Source of the DNA: CAMAVH01 sp035714115
Lineage (GTDB): Bacteria; Pseudomonadota; Alphaproteobacteria; SMXQ01
NCBI GenBank assembly: GCA_035714115.1
Contig: DASTMO010000051.1
Location: 1 to 64,000 of the forward strand
DNA length: 64,000 nt
Direction: 5' to 3'
Shown in pieces: positions 16,344-24,688 of the stretch; within the stretch, counting starts at the first letter, position 1; each line of letters begins with the position of its first letter. A program made the translations under genes and the position numbers. The notes under the pieces were generated by a model, which was not told the origin of the DNA, ran no database searches, and worked only from the letters and a program-made list of their open reading frames with translations.

Positions 16344-17264
16344 TCACGCCGGGGACGACTTCGTCATCGGGGTTTCGGGCAACGGGATGAATTCCGCATT
16401 GTCCGTCGGCGGCAACAGGATGCGCCCGGCCTGCCACTCCGCCTTCGCCTGCTCGATGCGTTCCTTGCGCGACGAGACGAAGTTCCACCAGATATGGCGC
16501 GGGCCAAGCGGCTCGCCGCCGAGCAACATGATCGTCGCCGGGCCTTGCGCCTTGATGGCCGGCGCCGCGCCGGGCTTGAAGACGATCATCTGGCCATGGC
16601 CGTAGTCGCGGCCTTCGACGCTGACGCGGCCATGGGCGACATAGGCGGCGCGTTCGGCATAGCCGTCCGGCACGGCGATCGTCGCGCCGTCCTGCAGTTC
16701 CACATGGGTGTAGAACATCGGCGAGCGCGTCTTGACTCCGCTCTTGAGCCCGAAGGACTCGCCGACGATCTGGCGCATCCATAGGCGCTCGCCGTCCTGG
16801 GTCGGCAACGTGGCGGCCGCATAATGGTCGAAGGCCGGCTCGATCTCCTCGTCGGCCTCAGGCAACGCGACCCAGCTCTGGATCAGATCCAGCGCGCCGC
16901 CCTGTCGCTTGAAGGCGCCTTCAAAGCGCTCCGAATGGCTGATGCCGCGTCCCGCCGTCATCCAATTGACGGCGCCCGGCTCGATCACCTGCTCGACGCC
17001 GAGGCTGTCGCGATGGGTGATCTGTCCGGCGAAGAGATAGCTGACGGTGGCGAGACCGATATGCGGATGAGGCCGCACGTCCACCTCGCGCGGGATCGGC
17101 GACGGCATATCGCTCGGCCCGGCATGATCGAAGAAGACGAAAGGCCCGACGCTGCGATGCAGGCGAAACGGCAGCACGCGGCCGACGACGAATCCGCCGC
17201 CAAGATCGGCCTTGCGCGCCTCGATGACGATGTCGAAAGACGGCGGCAGGTCGTCGGCGGTCAT
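16344..17264 (-). CDS. Pirin family protein
   Basis: 306 residues with the pirin bicupin plan. The N-terminal cupin carries the iron ligands in RPHPHIGLATVSYLFAG and THRDSLG, followed by the conserved MTAGRGISHSER. Bacterial pirins include quercetinase-like enzymes and regulators of metabolic enzymes; the role here is unknown. It is the last gene of a minus-strand series, 28 bases after the small coupled protein and the SLC13 permease, and may be cotranscribed with them. Confidence 0.92.
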   Translation of the reverse strand: MTADDLPPSFDIVIEARKADLGGGFVVGRVLPFRLHRSVGPFVFFDHAGPSDMPSPIPREVDVRPHPHIGLATVSYLFAGQITHRDSLGVEQVIEPGAVNWMTAGRGISHSERFEGAFKRQGGALDLIQSWVALPEADEEIEPAFDHYAAATLPTQDGERLWMRQIVGESFGLKSGVKTRSPMFYTHVELQDGATIAVPDGYAERAAYVAHGRVSVEGRDYGHGQMIVFKPGAAPAIKAQGPATIMLLGGEPLGPRHIWWNFVSSRKERIEQAKAEWQAGRILLPPTDNAEFIPLPETPMTKSSPA

Positions 17265-17292
17265 GGCGCAGCTCCTTACGATGAAGCCGCCA

Positions 17293-17613
17293 TCATAGCC
17301 TGTCGAGGGAAGCGAACCAATCGGCGTAGGGCGTCGTGCGCGCGAGATGGCGATTGTAATCCGGCGCGCCGTCGCCCCACCACGCCGAGCCGCGCTCCCC
17401 GAGCGCGATTTTTGCGGTATCGACCGCGTGACGCGCTTTCTTCAGGGCAACCGCATCGCCGGATTTTTTCGCGTCGCGCACGGCGCGGCGCGCATCCATC
17501 AGCGCATGCACCAATTCTTCGCGTCGGGTCGGCTCAAGCGCGGGATCGCTCATCCGCCACAGCCGCCCACGCACCACGAAGTAGCGGCCATCGGGCGTGA
17601 CGGGATGGTTCAC
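17293..17613 (-). CDS. Conserved hypothetical protein, translationally coupled to the SLC13 permease
   Basis: 106 residues, small, charged and soluble, containing TPDGRYFVVRGRLWR at the N-terminus and a C-terminal DGAPDYNRHLARTTPYADW that I recognise from widespread proteobacterial hypotheticals of unknown function. The longer open frame upstream is a shadow of the permease; the GTG at 17613 overlaps the permease stop codon as GTGA, giving a coupled start with the family N-terminus. The central part is a lysine/arginine/alanine-rich helix. Confidence 0.75.
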   Translation of the reverse strand: MNHPVTPDGRYFVVRGRLWRMSDPALEPTRREELVHALMDARRAVRDAKKSGDAVALKKARHAVDTAKIALGERGSAWWGDGAPDYNRHLARTTPYADWFASLDRL

Positions 17614-19385
17614 CCCAAAGGCCAGACGAACGCGATCAGCGCCGTGCCCAATAAGGCGACGAGCACGGATAGGGGCAGGCCGAGCCGCCAATAGTCGTTG
17701 AAGCGGTAACAGCCCGGACCCATCACCAGCGTGTTGCACTGATGGCCGATCGGCGTGAGGAAATCGCTCGCCGCGCCGACCGCGACCGCCATCAGGAACG
17801 GATCGGGGTTGAGGCCGAGGCGCTCTGCCAAGCTGGCGCCGATCGGCGCCATGACCAGCACGGTCGCCGCGTTGTTGAGGAAGGGCGTGACCGCCATGGC
17901 GGCGACGAGCACTAGGCCGACGGCGGCGATCGGCGGAATTTGATTGGCCACGACGGACAAGCCCGCCGCGATCAGCTCCGCGCCGCCCGTGGTGCGCAGT
18001 GCGTCGCTGACCGGGATCAGCGCGCCGAGCAGGATCAGGATCGGCCATTCGATCACCTGATAGGCTTCCTTCAGCGTGAGCGCGCCGACCGCCAGGATGG
18101 CGACGGCGGCAGCGAAGAAGGCGACGGCGACGGAGACTGTGCCGCTGGCGGCGGCGGCCATGGCGACGGCGAGGATCAACGCGGCGCGATAGCGGTGGCG
18201 GCGTTCACCCAGGCGCAGATTGCGCTCGGCCAGCGGCAGGCAGCCGAGCGCCGAGGGCGCGTCGGCGACGTTTTTTTCCGGGCCGCGCAGCACGATGACG
18301 TCGCCGGCCTGCAGGCGCGCACGCTGCAGCCGCGTACGCACCGGCGCGCCGCGCCGGCTGAGCGAGAGAAGATTGATACCGTAGCGATCGCGCAACCGCA
18401 GCTGCTCGACGGTGACGCCGACCAAAATCGAATCGGGCGGGATGACCGCCTCCATCACCGCCAGGTCGCTTTTCGCGTCCTTGTCCTCTTCCGGCACTTC
18501 GCGGTCGTTGACCACCTCAAGATTGGCGTCGCCGACGATTTTTTCCAGCACCGTGGCGTCGCACTGCACCACCAGGATATCGCCGGCGAACAAGGTCCAA
18601 TGGCCGCGCGGGACATAGCGGCGCGCGCCTTCGCGGATGATCGCTGCGACCGACAGATCGCCTTCGCCGAGCGCTTCGAGATCAGCCACGGTCTTGCCGA
18701 CGAGAGCGTTCTTCTCCGGCAGCAGCACTTCGGTCTGATAGTTGTCGTCGCTGAAAGCCTCTTTGCCGCCGCCGCCTTCGCGCTTGGGCAGCAGCCGCCA
18801 GCCGAACGTGAGGAAGGCAATGCCGAGCACCGTCAGCACCGCCGCCACCGGCAGGAAATCGAACATGGCGTAAGGCTCGCCAAGCATCTCCTGCCGCATT
18901 TTCGAGACGATGATGTTCGGCGATGTGCCGATCAGGGTCATCATGCCGCCGAGCAACGCGGCGAAGGACATCGGCATGAGCACGCGCGCCACCGGCGTGC
19001 CGTTGCGTTTGGCGAGCTGAAAGGCGATCGGCATCATGATCGCCAAGGCGCCGATGTTCTTCATGAAGGCCGACAGCACGGCGACGATCGTCGCCAGCAC
19101 GACGATCTGCATTTCGCTGCTGCGCATCCAGCCGGCGACGGGACGCAAGGCGGCTTCGGCGATGCCCGACTTGGCGATCGCCGCGCTGATCACCAATGCC
19201 GATGCGATGATGATGACGATGTCGTCGCTGAAGCCGCGAAAAGCTTCTTCGGGTTTGACCACCCCGCAGGCGAGCGCGGCGAGCAGCGCCAGCATGGCGA
19301 CGAGGTCATAGCGCAGCCGGTCCCATACGAAGAGAGCCAGCGCGCCGCCCAGAATGGCAAAAATGGCGATTTGTTCGAAGGTCAC
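17610..19385 (-). CDS. SLC13 family permease with two RCK_C (TrkA-C) domains
   Basis: 591 residues: a set of transmembrane helices at each end with two cytosolic TrkA-C domains between (about residues 215-290 and 305-375). Features include GFSDDIVIIIASALVISAAI, the loop LIGTSPNIIVSKMRQEM in the first half and AAVGAASDFLTPIGHQCNT in the second, the Na+/carboxylate or sulfate permease signatures of the divalent anion:Na+ symporter group. Substrate (dicarboxylate, sulfate or similar) cannot be fixed. Followed by a coupled small protein and pirin; the 85-base gap to bphP makes membership of the phytochrome operon uncertain. Confidence 0.88.
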   Translation of the reverse strand: MTFEQIAIFAILGGALALFVWDRLRYDLVAMLALLAALACGVVKPEEAFRGFSDDIVIIIASALVISAAIAKSGIAEAALRPVAGWMRSSEMQIVVLATIVAVLSAFMKNIGALAIMMPIAFQLAKRNGTPVARVLMPMSFAALLGGMMTLIGTSPNIIVSKMRQEMLGEPYAMFDFLPVAAVLTVLGIAFLTFGWRLLPKREGGGGKEAFSDDNYQTEVLLPEKNALVGKTVADLEALGEGDLSVAAIIREGARRYVPRGHWTLFAGDILVVQCDATVLEKIVGDANLEVVNDREVPEEDKDAKSDLAVMEAVIPPDSILVGVTVEQLRLRDRYGINLLSLSRRGAPVRTRLQRARLQAGDVIVLRGPEKNVADAPSALGCLPLAERNLRLGERRHRYRAALILAVAMAAAASGTVSVAVAFFAAAVAILAVGALTLKEAYQVIEWPILILLGALIPVSDALRTTGGAELIAAGLSVVANQIPPIAAVGLVLVAAMAVTPFLNNAATVLVMAPIGASLAERLGLNPDPFLMAVAVGAASDFLTPIGHQCNTLVMGPGCYRFNDYWRLGLPLSVLVALLGTALIAFVWPLG

Positions 19386-19470
19386 GTTCGATCCGGCGCA
19401 AGAATTACCGGACGACCCCGGCTTCCTTCAACGCGACCGGGCAGGAAAAAGTTCCGCAGCTCTCTGCGCG

Positions 19471-22032
19471 TCAGGTCACTTGGTTGCCGCGCAGCTCCGC
19501 CAGCATGGCCTGAAGAGTTTCCAGGTAATAGGGCTTACGGATGACAGGTACGGCGCGCAGATCGGCCGGCAGGCTGAAGCCTTCGCCATAGCCGGTGGCG
19601 AAGACGAAGGGCACGCCGATCTCCTGCAGCTTGCGCGCGACCGGCAGGCTGGTCTCCGCGCCGCCGAGATTGACGTCGAGCAGGGCGAACACGGGTTGTG
19701 CCTCCTCGATCGCCTGCAAGGCCTGGCGCACCGTGTTCGCGGTGCGCACTTCGGCGCCGAGCTGGCTCAGCATGTCCTCGGCATCGAGCGCGATGATCAG
19801 GTTGTCCTCGAGCACCAGCGCCGTGCCGTCGATGCGTTCGCCGCCGACGCCCGCCGCCGGCTTGTCCTCGACCGGATGGGTCGGCCGCTTGTCGCCGCGC
19901 TTGACGTAAAGGCCGGGAATGGCGAAACGCGCGCGCAGCCCCATCAGCTCGTAGGCCACCTCGGCTTCGCCGTTGAGATCGTAGGGCACGGAACGCTCGA
20001 TGATCGTCGTGCCGAAGCCGCGGCGCGACGGCGGCTGGACCGGCGGCCCGCCATGCTCGTTCCAGCGGATGATGAGCCGGCCGATGTCGTCGAACGCCCA
20101 ACCCACCTCGACATGTCCGGAGCGGTCGCACAGCGCGCCGTACTTGGCCGAGTTGGTCATCAGCTCATGCACCACCAAAGCCATGGTGGAGAAGGCTTGC
20201 GGCACCAGCAGCACATCGTCTCCGGCGACAACGACGCGCTCCGCCTTGGCGCCGAGATAGGCGCCGGCCTCGGCTGCGATCAGCGATTTGAGCGGCGCGG
20301 GCTGCCAGTTGTCGTTGGTGATCTGGTCGTGCGCGCGCGCCAGCGCCTGCACGCGGCCGCCGATGATCGCCATGAAGTCCTGCACCGTGCCGCTCGGATC
20401 GCTCTGCGCGATCAGCCCGCGCACCAAGCCGAGGATGTTGCGCACGCGGTGGTTGAGCTCGGCGATCAACAGCTCCTGGCGCTCCTGCGCCGACTTGCGC
20501 TCCTTCTCGGCGATGTCGGCAAGGCGCAGCACCACTTCGAGAAGCGAGATGCGCAGCGATTCGGCGATGCGCAGATCGAGCGGGCTCCAGACCAGCGACT
20601 GGCCGCGCACCGTCTCGCGCCAGGCGTCGAAACTCTTGCGCGGCGTCAGGCGGATGCCGTTCGGTCCCAGCGTCGCCGGCTTCTGCGGGTCGCCGGCCCA
20701 GGTGACCGTGCGCTCGGCTTCCTTGCGAAAGAACAGCAGGAAATCGCGCGGCGTGCGCGAGATAGGAATGGCCAGCACGCCGGCGGCGCGCTCGGTGAAT
20801 TCGCGGGCCGGCTCGTAAAGCTTGCCGATCTCATGCGTCGCGAACAGCGTGCCGCCGGTCGTTTCGCTGAGATGGCGCGCCAAACCGAGCGTTTCCTCGC
20901 GCGTCGGCGTGACGCCGTCGAGGCGGATATGGCCGTCGATGCAAACGCCAACGCCGTCGCATTCGATGATGCCGGAGAGCTGATCGGTGAAGTTGGCGAT
21001 GTTCTCGAAGAATTGCGACTTCTCCGGGATCGTCGACATGAAATGGGTGTAGACCTCGCGCGCCCGCATCTCCTGGCGCATATCCTCCTCGCGCTCACGG
21101 CTTTCCAGCAGCAGCGAGAACATCTGGCCGAACAGCTCCGCCGCAGTGCGGCGCTCGAGCGAGATCAGGCGCGGGCTCATATGATGGCAGGCGAACAGCC
21201 CCCACAGCTTGCCATGGCGCAGGATCGACACCGACATCGACGCGCCGACGCCGATGTTCTTGAGATATTCGATATGGATCGGCGAGACGCTGCGCAGCAC
21301 GCTGAGCGACAGATCGATCGTCTCGTCCGGGGTCGGCATGGCCGGCAATATCGGCACCGGCGTCGCGCCGATGTCGGCGATGATGCGCAGGAGATTGCGC
21401 TCGTAAAGAATGCGCGCCTGCTGCGGAATGTCGGAGGCCGGATAATGCAGGCCGAGATAAGGCGTCAGATGCGCCTGCAGCGTCTCCGCGATCACCTCGC
21501 CGGCCCCATCCTGATCGAAGCGGTAGACCATGACACGATCGAAACCGATCAACGCGCGCAACTGCAGCGCCGCCTTCTGGCAAAAGCTTTTGAACGAGGC
21601 CGCCTGCTGTAGATTGGCGACCATGCTGCGCACGGTCAGGCCGGAGTTGATCGAGTCCTCCGCCGCATGCGGCTCCGCCTCGATGACGATATGATCGCCC
21701 GAGACATGAACCGCCAGATCGAACAGATCTCCGTCATCGCGCAACACGAATCCGAAGAGACGTTCGACGCTGTTGGCGGCGCGCAGGGTTTGCAGCTTGT
21801 TGCGGATGTCGTGCACCGCGCGCCGGCTGATGACCTCGTTGAGCGGTTGGCCGATCAGCTTGCCGGCGTCCTGGGCCAGCCATTGACCGGCATTGCTCGA
21901 TGCGTGGGTGACGACCCATTCGGTCGAGACAGCGAGCATGAAGCCGAACGGCTGGATCGCGCCGAGCCGGTGGATCGGCTCGCGGTCGCAATTGGTGAGA
22001 TCGACCCCTTGCGCCGGGTTTTTGTGGTTCAT
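19471..22032 (-). CDS. bphP: Bacteriophytochrome: PAS-GAF-PHY photosensor, HWE histidine kinase, C-terminal receiver
   Basis: 853 residues. Cys15 in TNCDREPIH is the biliverdin attachment site. The GAF domain has YPASDIPQQARIL (about residue 202); the PHY tongue has TPRKSFDAWRETVRG. The kinase is of the HWE/HisKA_2 type with ELNHRVRNILGLVRG (His near 524). The C-terminus is a receiver domain with LLDVNLGG (Asp near 783) and a terminal KPYY, so phosphotransfer may stay within the protein. The frame is open upstream, but the ATG at 22032 is correct: it follows the heme oxygenase stop codon by two bases and homology begins there. Senses red/far-red light, cytosolic. Confidence 0.95.
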   Translation of the reverse strand: MNHKNPAQGVDLTNCDREPIHRLGAIQPFGFMLAVSTEWVVTHASSNAGQWLAQDAGKLIGQPLNEVISRRAVHDIRNKLQTLRAANSVERLFGFVLRDDGDLFDLAVHVSGDHIVIEAEPHAAEDSINSGLTVRSMVANLQQAASFKSFCQKAALQLRALIGFDRVMVYRFDQDGAGEVIAETLQAHLTPYLGLHYPASDIPQQARILYERNLLRIIADIGATPVPILPAMPTPDETIDLSLSVLRSVSPIHIEYLKNIGVGASMSVSILRHGKLWGLFACHHMSPRLISLERRTAAELFGQMFSLLLESREREEDMRQEMRAREVYTHFMSTIPEKSQFFENIANFTDQLSGIIECDGVGVCIDGHIRLDGVTPTREETLGLARHLSETTGGTLFATHEIGKLYEPAREFTERAAGVLAIPISRTPRDFLLFFRKEAERTVTWAGDPQKPATLGPNGIRLTPRKSFDAWRETVRGQSLVWSPLDLRIAESLRISLLEVVLRLADIAEKERKSAQERQELLIAELNHRVRNILGLVRGLIAQSDPSGTVQDFMAIIGGRVQALARAHDQITNDNWQPAPLKSLIAAEAGAYLGAKAERVVVAGDDVLLVPQAFSTMALVVHELMTNSAKYGALCDRSGHVEVGWAFDDIGRLIIRWNEHGGPPVQPPSRRGFGTTIIERSVPYDLNGEAEVAYELMGLRARFAIPGLYVKRGDKRPTHPVEDKPAAGVGGERIDGTALVLEDNLIIALDAEDMLSQLGAEVRTANTVRQALQAIEEAQPVFALLDVNLGGAETSLPVARKLQEIGVPFVFATGYGEGFSLPADLRAVPVIRKPYYLETLQAMLAELRGNQVT

Positions 22033-22034
22033 GC

Positions 22035-22595
22035 TTACGCTTTCTCGAATGCGAGCGCGGCGCGCTCGAACAGATGGAAGGCCGCCGTCGCGCCGGCCAA
22101 GAGGGCCGCGGCGCGCGCCGGCTCGAATGGGATGGCCGCAAGCTTCTGCAGAAAAACGGGCCAAGCGTCTTTCCGCTCTGGCGCCTCGCCATGGCCAAGA
22201 AAAGCCGTGGCGCCCTGCGCGAAATCACTGCCGCTCACGCGCGCCAGCAAATAGCGCGCGCCGAGCTTGGAGCCTTCGAGCACATAGAGCGCGCCAAACG
22301 CTTCATCGTCGCCGGCCAACTGCGGTTGCGGCTGCGGCGTCAACCGCAGCAGGCCGAGCGCCGTCAGATCGGCTGCGAGCGCCGCGCCGCGTTTGCGCGA
22401 CGGCCAATCGGCAATCAGTCGCTCCGCGCCAGCCGCATCGAGCGCCGCTTCCAGCGGCATGAGCGCCGCGCCTTGCGCTTGCAGAAATTCGCTATAGCCG
22501 TCGCGGCGCGCCAGATCGAAGCGCGCAAAAGCGCCCTCGGCGCGCTCATGCAGCGCGCGCGTGGTCGTGCGGAGCGTCTCGTGCAACGGTGTCAT
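22035..22595 (-). CDS. bphO: Biliverdin-producing heme oxygenase
   Basis: 186 residues, the usual size for bacterial phytochrome-associated heme oxygenases. LHETLRTTTRALHERAE carries the proximal heme histidine; YVLEGSKLGARYLLARV matches the distal helix (normally G-S-x-x-G). It opens heme to biliverdin IX-alpha, the chromophore of the phytochrome encoded two bases downstream. I chose ATG 22595; a GTG at 22607 is also in frame and neither has a clear ribosome binding site. The 190-base gap up to 22798 holds the divergent promoter region. Confidence 0.92.
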   Translation of the reverse strand: MTPLHETLRTTTRALHERAEGAFARFDLARRDGYSEFLQAQGAALMPLEAALDAAGAERLIADWPSRKRGAALAADLTALGLLRLTPQPQPQLAGDDEAFGALYVLEGSKLGARYLLARVSGSDFAQGATAFLGHGEAPERKDAWPVFLQKLAAIPFEPARAAALLAGATAAFHLFERAALAFEKA

Positions 22596-22798
22596 GGAAT
22601 GGGCCACAATTTCGGTAAACGCGCCAAGCGGCCGAAAGGTCCGTGCTAGGGCGCGGAAATTGCGGCATTTTTTCCGGAAAGGGCCGGGGCGGCGCAGAAC
22701 AGCACGGAGCCTCGCCTCTCGTCGCTAGGAAAATAGTCTGACGGCTCTATCATATCGTTCTCGCTGCGCCGCCATTCACGCTGCTTTGATATGGCGAA

Positions 22799-22823
22799 GG
22801 AACAATCTGGCGCGAGCTGAGTT
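22799..22823 (+). promoter_or_regulatory. EcfG-like promoter before the secreted protein gene
   Basis: GGAAC, 16 bases, AGTT; the invariant GTT of the -10 element and the full GGAAC -35 element are present. It lies 37 bases before the start codon. Confidence 0.5.
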
Positions 22824-22859
22824 CGCTCTAGGCTGTGATCCGATCAAAAGGAGACTTCG

Positions 22860-23507
22860 ATGATGCGAATCGCCTTCGCCCTGCCGTTGGCCGCAACGCT
22901 CCTCACCCTCGGCGTCGCCACAGGCTTCGCGCAAACGCAACAGCAGGTGCGCCTGCGCGGCAGCATCGACGAGGTCGCCGGCGACAAGCTGACCTATGTG
23001 ATCCGCGACGGCGCGACGATCAATGTGCTGATGACGCCCGACACCCGCATCACCGCCGTCAGCGGCACCACGCTGTCCGACATCAAGCCCGGCTCTTATG
23101 TCGGCACTGCGGCGGTGCCAGATAAAGACGGCATGCTGCGCGCGCTGGAAGTGCATATCTTCAACGAGGCACAGCGCGGCGTCGGCGAAGGGCATCGCCC
23201 GTTCGACCTCGCGCCCGAGAGCACCATGACCAACGCCACGGTCGGCATGGATGTCGCGCCGACCGCGCAGGTCGCGCAAAGCACGGCGGAAAACGACGCG
23301 CGCCGCATCCTGACGCTCAATTACCCGGGCGGGCAACAAAAGGTGATCGTGCCCGACGACGCACCGATTGTGCGCCTCGAGCCGGGCGCGCGCGATCTGA
23401 TCGCCGCCGGCGCGAAAGCCAATGTCACCGGCTACAAAGCGCCGGATGGCAGCGTTACGGCGACATCGATCAGCATCGGGACCAACGGCTTGACGCCGCC
23501 GATGTGA
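22860..23507 (+). CDS. Periplasmic hypothetical protein with two small OB-like repeats
   Basis: 215 residues with an N-terminal signal peptide ending near VATGFA-QT. The mature part has two similar beta-rich segments (VRLRGSIDEVAGDKLTYVIRD and a second around VTGYKAPDGSVTATSISIG), reminiscent of the DUF5666 type of exported domain; the function is unknown. AAGGAG precedes the ATG by seven bases. The EcfG-like promoter upstream suggests stress induction. Confidence 0.7.
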   Translation: MMRIAFALPLAATLLTLGVATGFAQTQQQVRLRGSIDEVAGDKLTYVIRDGATINVLMTPDTRITAVSGTTLSDIKPGSYVGTAAVPDKDGMLRALEVHIFNEAQRGVGEGHRPFDLAPESTMTNATVGMDVAPTAQVAQSTAENDARRILTLNYPGGQQKVIVPDDAPIVRLEPGARDLIAAGAKANVTGYKAPDGSVTATSISIGTNGLTPPM

Positions 23508-23548
23508 GGCGGCGAAGATCGCCGCCTCGTCATTCTCGGGATCGGGTC

Positions 23549-24535
23549 ATGCGCATTTGCATTTTCGGCGCCGGCGCCATCGGCGGCAATATCGCCGGCC
23601 GCCTGCATAAAGGCGGCGTCACGCCGTCGCTGATCGCGCGCGGCGCGCATCTGGCGGCCATCAAAGCCGGCGGCCTGACGGTGAAGTATGCCGGAGACAA
23701 GGCCGAGTCGTTCAAGCCGCAGGCGAGCGACGACGCGCGCGATCTTGGCGAGCAGGATCTCGTCATCGTCACCGCCAAAGCGCCGGCGCTGCCCTCGGTC
23801 GCCGCCGGGATAACGCCGCTGCTCGGCCGCGACACCGCCGTGCTGTTCGTGATGAACGGTATCCCCTGGTGGTATTTCCAGAACCACGGCGGCGCGCACG
23901 ACGACCGCCGCTTGGCCAAGCTTGACCCGGGCGATGCCATGCGCCGCGCCGTCGATCCGGCGCGCGTGATCGGCGGCACGATCTACTCCTCTTGCAGCGT
24001 GACCGCGCCTGGTCTGGTCGACGTCACCAGCCCGATCAACAAGCTGATCATCGGCGAGCCGACTGGCGCGATCACGCCGCGCACAGCGGCCATCTCGAAG
24101 ATACTAGAGGCCGGCGGCATGGCCGTGCCGGTCGTCTCCGACATCCGCAACGCGGTCTGGACCAAGCTGATCTCGAATATCTCCAGCGGCCCGCTCGCCG
24201 TGCTCAGCCAGTCGAACTTCCTGACGATCTTCGCCGAAGAGGCCTGCCGCGAGGCGGTCCGCCGCACGGTCGGGGAAGGCGTCGCCATCGCCGCCGGCAT
24301 GGGCTGCGCCGCCGAAGCGGACGCCGAGGACGTGCTCAAGCGGCTGTCGCCGAGCAAACATAAGCCGAGCATCCTGCAGGATCTCGAGCTGGGCCGGCCC
24401 ATGGAGGTCGATGCGCTTTATACCGTGCCGCTCGATATGGCGCGGCTGGCGGGGATCGCCACACCGACCCTCGATCTGCTCGTTACGTTATTGAAACTTC
24501 GAGCGAAATCGGTCGGTCTTTACGCCACCCATTAG
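23549..24535 (+). CDS. Ketopantoate reductase (ApbA/PanE) family oxidoreductase
   Basis: 328 residues. The N-terminal Rossmann motif MRICIFGAGAIGGNIAGRL begins at the ATG at 23549 (the frame is open upstream but the fold starts here). The C-terminal domain has the conserved KLISNISSGPLAVLS helix with the catalytic lysine and the KPSILQDLELGRPMEVDAL segment. PanE makes pantoate for coenzyme A, but many paralogues act on other 2-keto acids, so I leave the symbol open. Begins 41 bases after the secreted protein gene. Confidence 0.88.
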   Translation: MRICIFGAGAIGGNIAGRLHKGGVTPSLIARGAHLAAIKAGGLTVKYAGDKAESFKPQASDDARDLGEQDLVIVTAKAPALPSVAAGITPLLGRDTAVLFVMNGIPWWYFQNHGGAHDDRRLAKLDPGDAMRRAVDPARVIGGTIYSSCSVTAPGLVDVTSPINKLIIGEPTGAITPRTAAISKILEAGGMAVPVVSDIRNAVWTKLISNISSGPLAVLSQSNFLTIFAEEACREAVRRTVGEGVAIAAGMGCAAEADAEDVLKRLSPSKHKPSILQDLELGRPMEVDALYTVPLDMARLAGIATPTLDLLVTLLKLRAKSVGLYATH

Positions 24536-24552
24536 GCGAAGCGCTGGTTTTG

Positions 24553-24578
24553 GGAACTCACGCCTAGGCTTGAGCGTC
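24553..24578 (+). promoter_or_regulatory. EcfG-like promoter (one mismatch) before the KaiC-kinase operon
   Basis: GGAAC, 17 bases, CGTC; differs from the consensus CGTT only in the last base. The predicted leader to the start codon is about 105 bases and contains a GCCGAGCGGCGA/TCGCCGGC hairpin region near 24633-24656. Confidence 0.4.
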
Positions 24579-24688
24579 TCTCATATGCCCCCATCCACGG
24601 CGACGAGAGTTCTCATGGCATCCGGGGGATAGCCGAGCGGCGAAAGGTCGCCGGCCTATGTCCGCCTGTCGTGATGAGAGACCCAACG

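Noticed and set aside
19354..21612. A 752-codon plus-strand frame opposite bphP
   Set aside because: Low-complexity Arg/His/Ala/Asp translation typical of antisense shadows; bphP motifs on the other strand are unambiguous.
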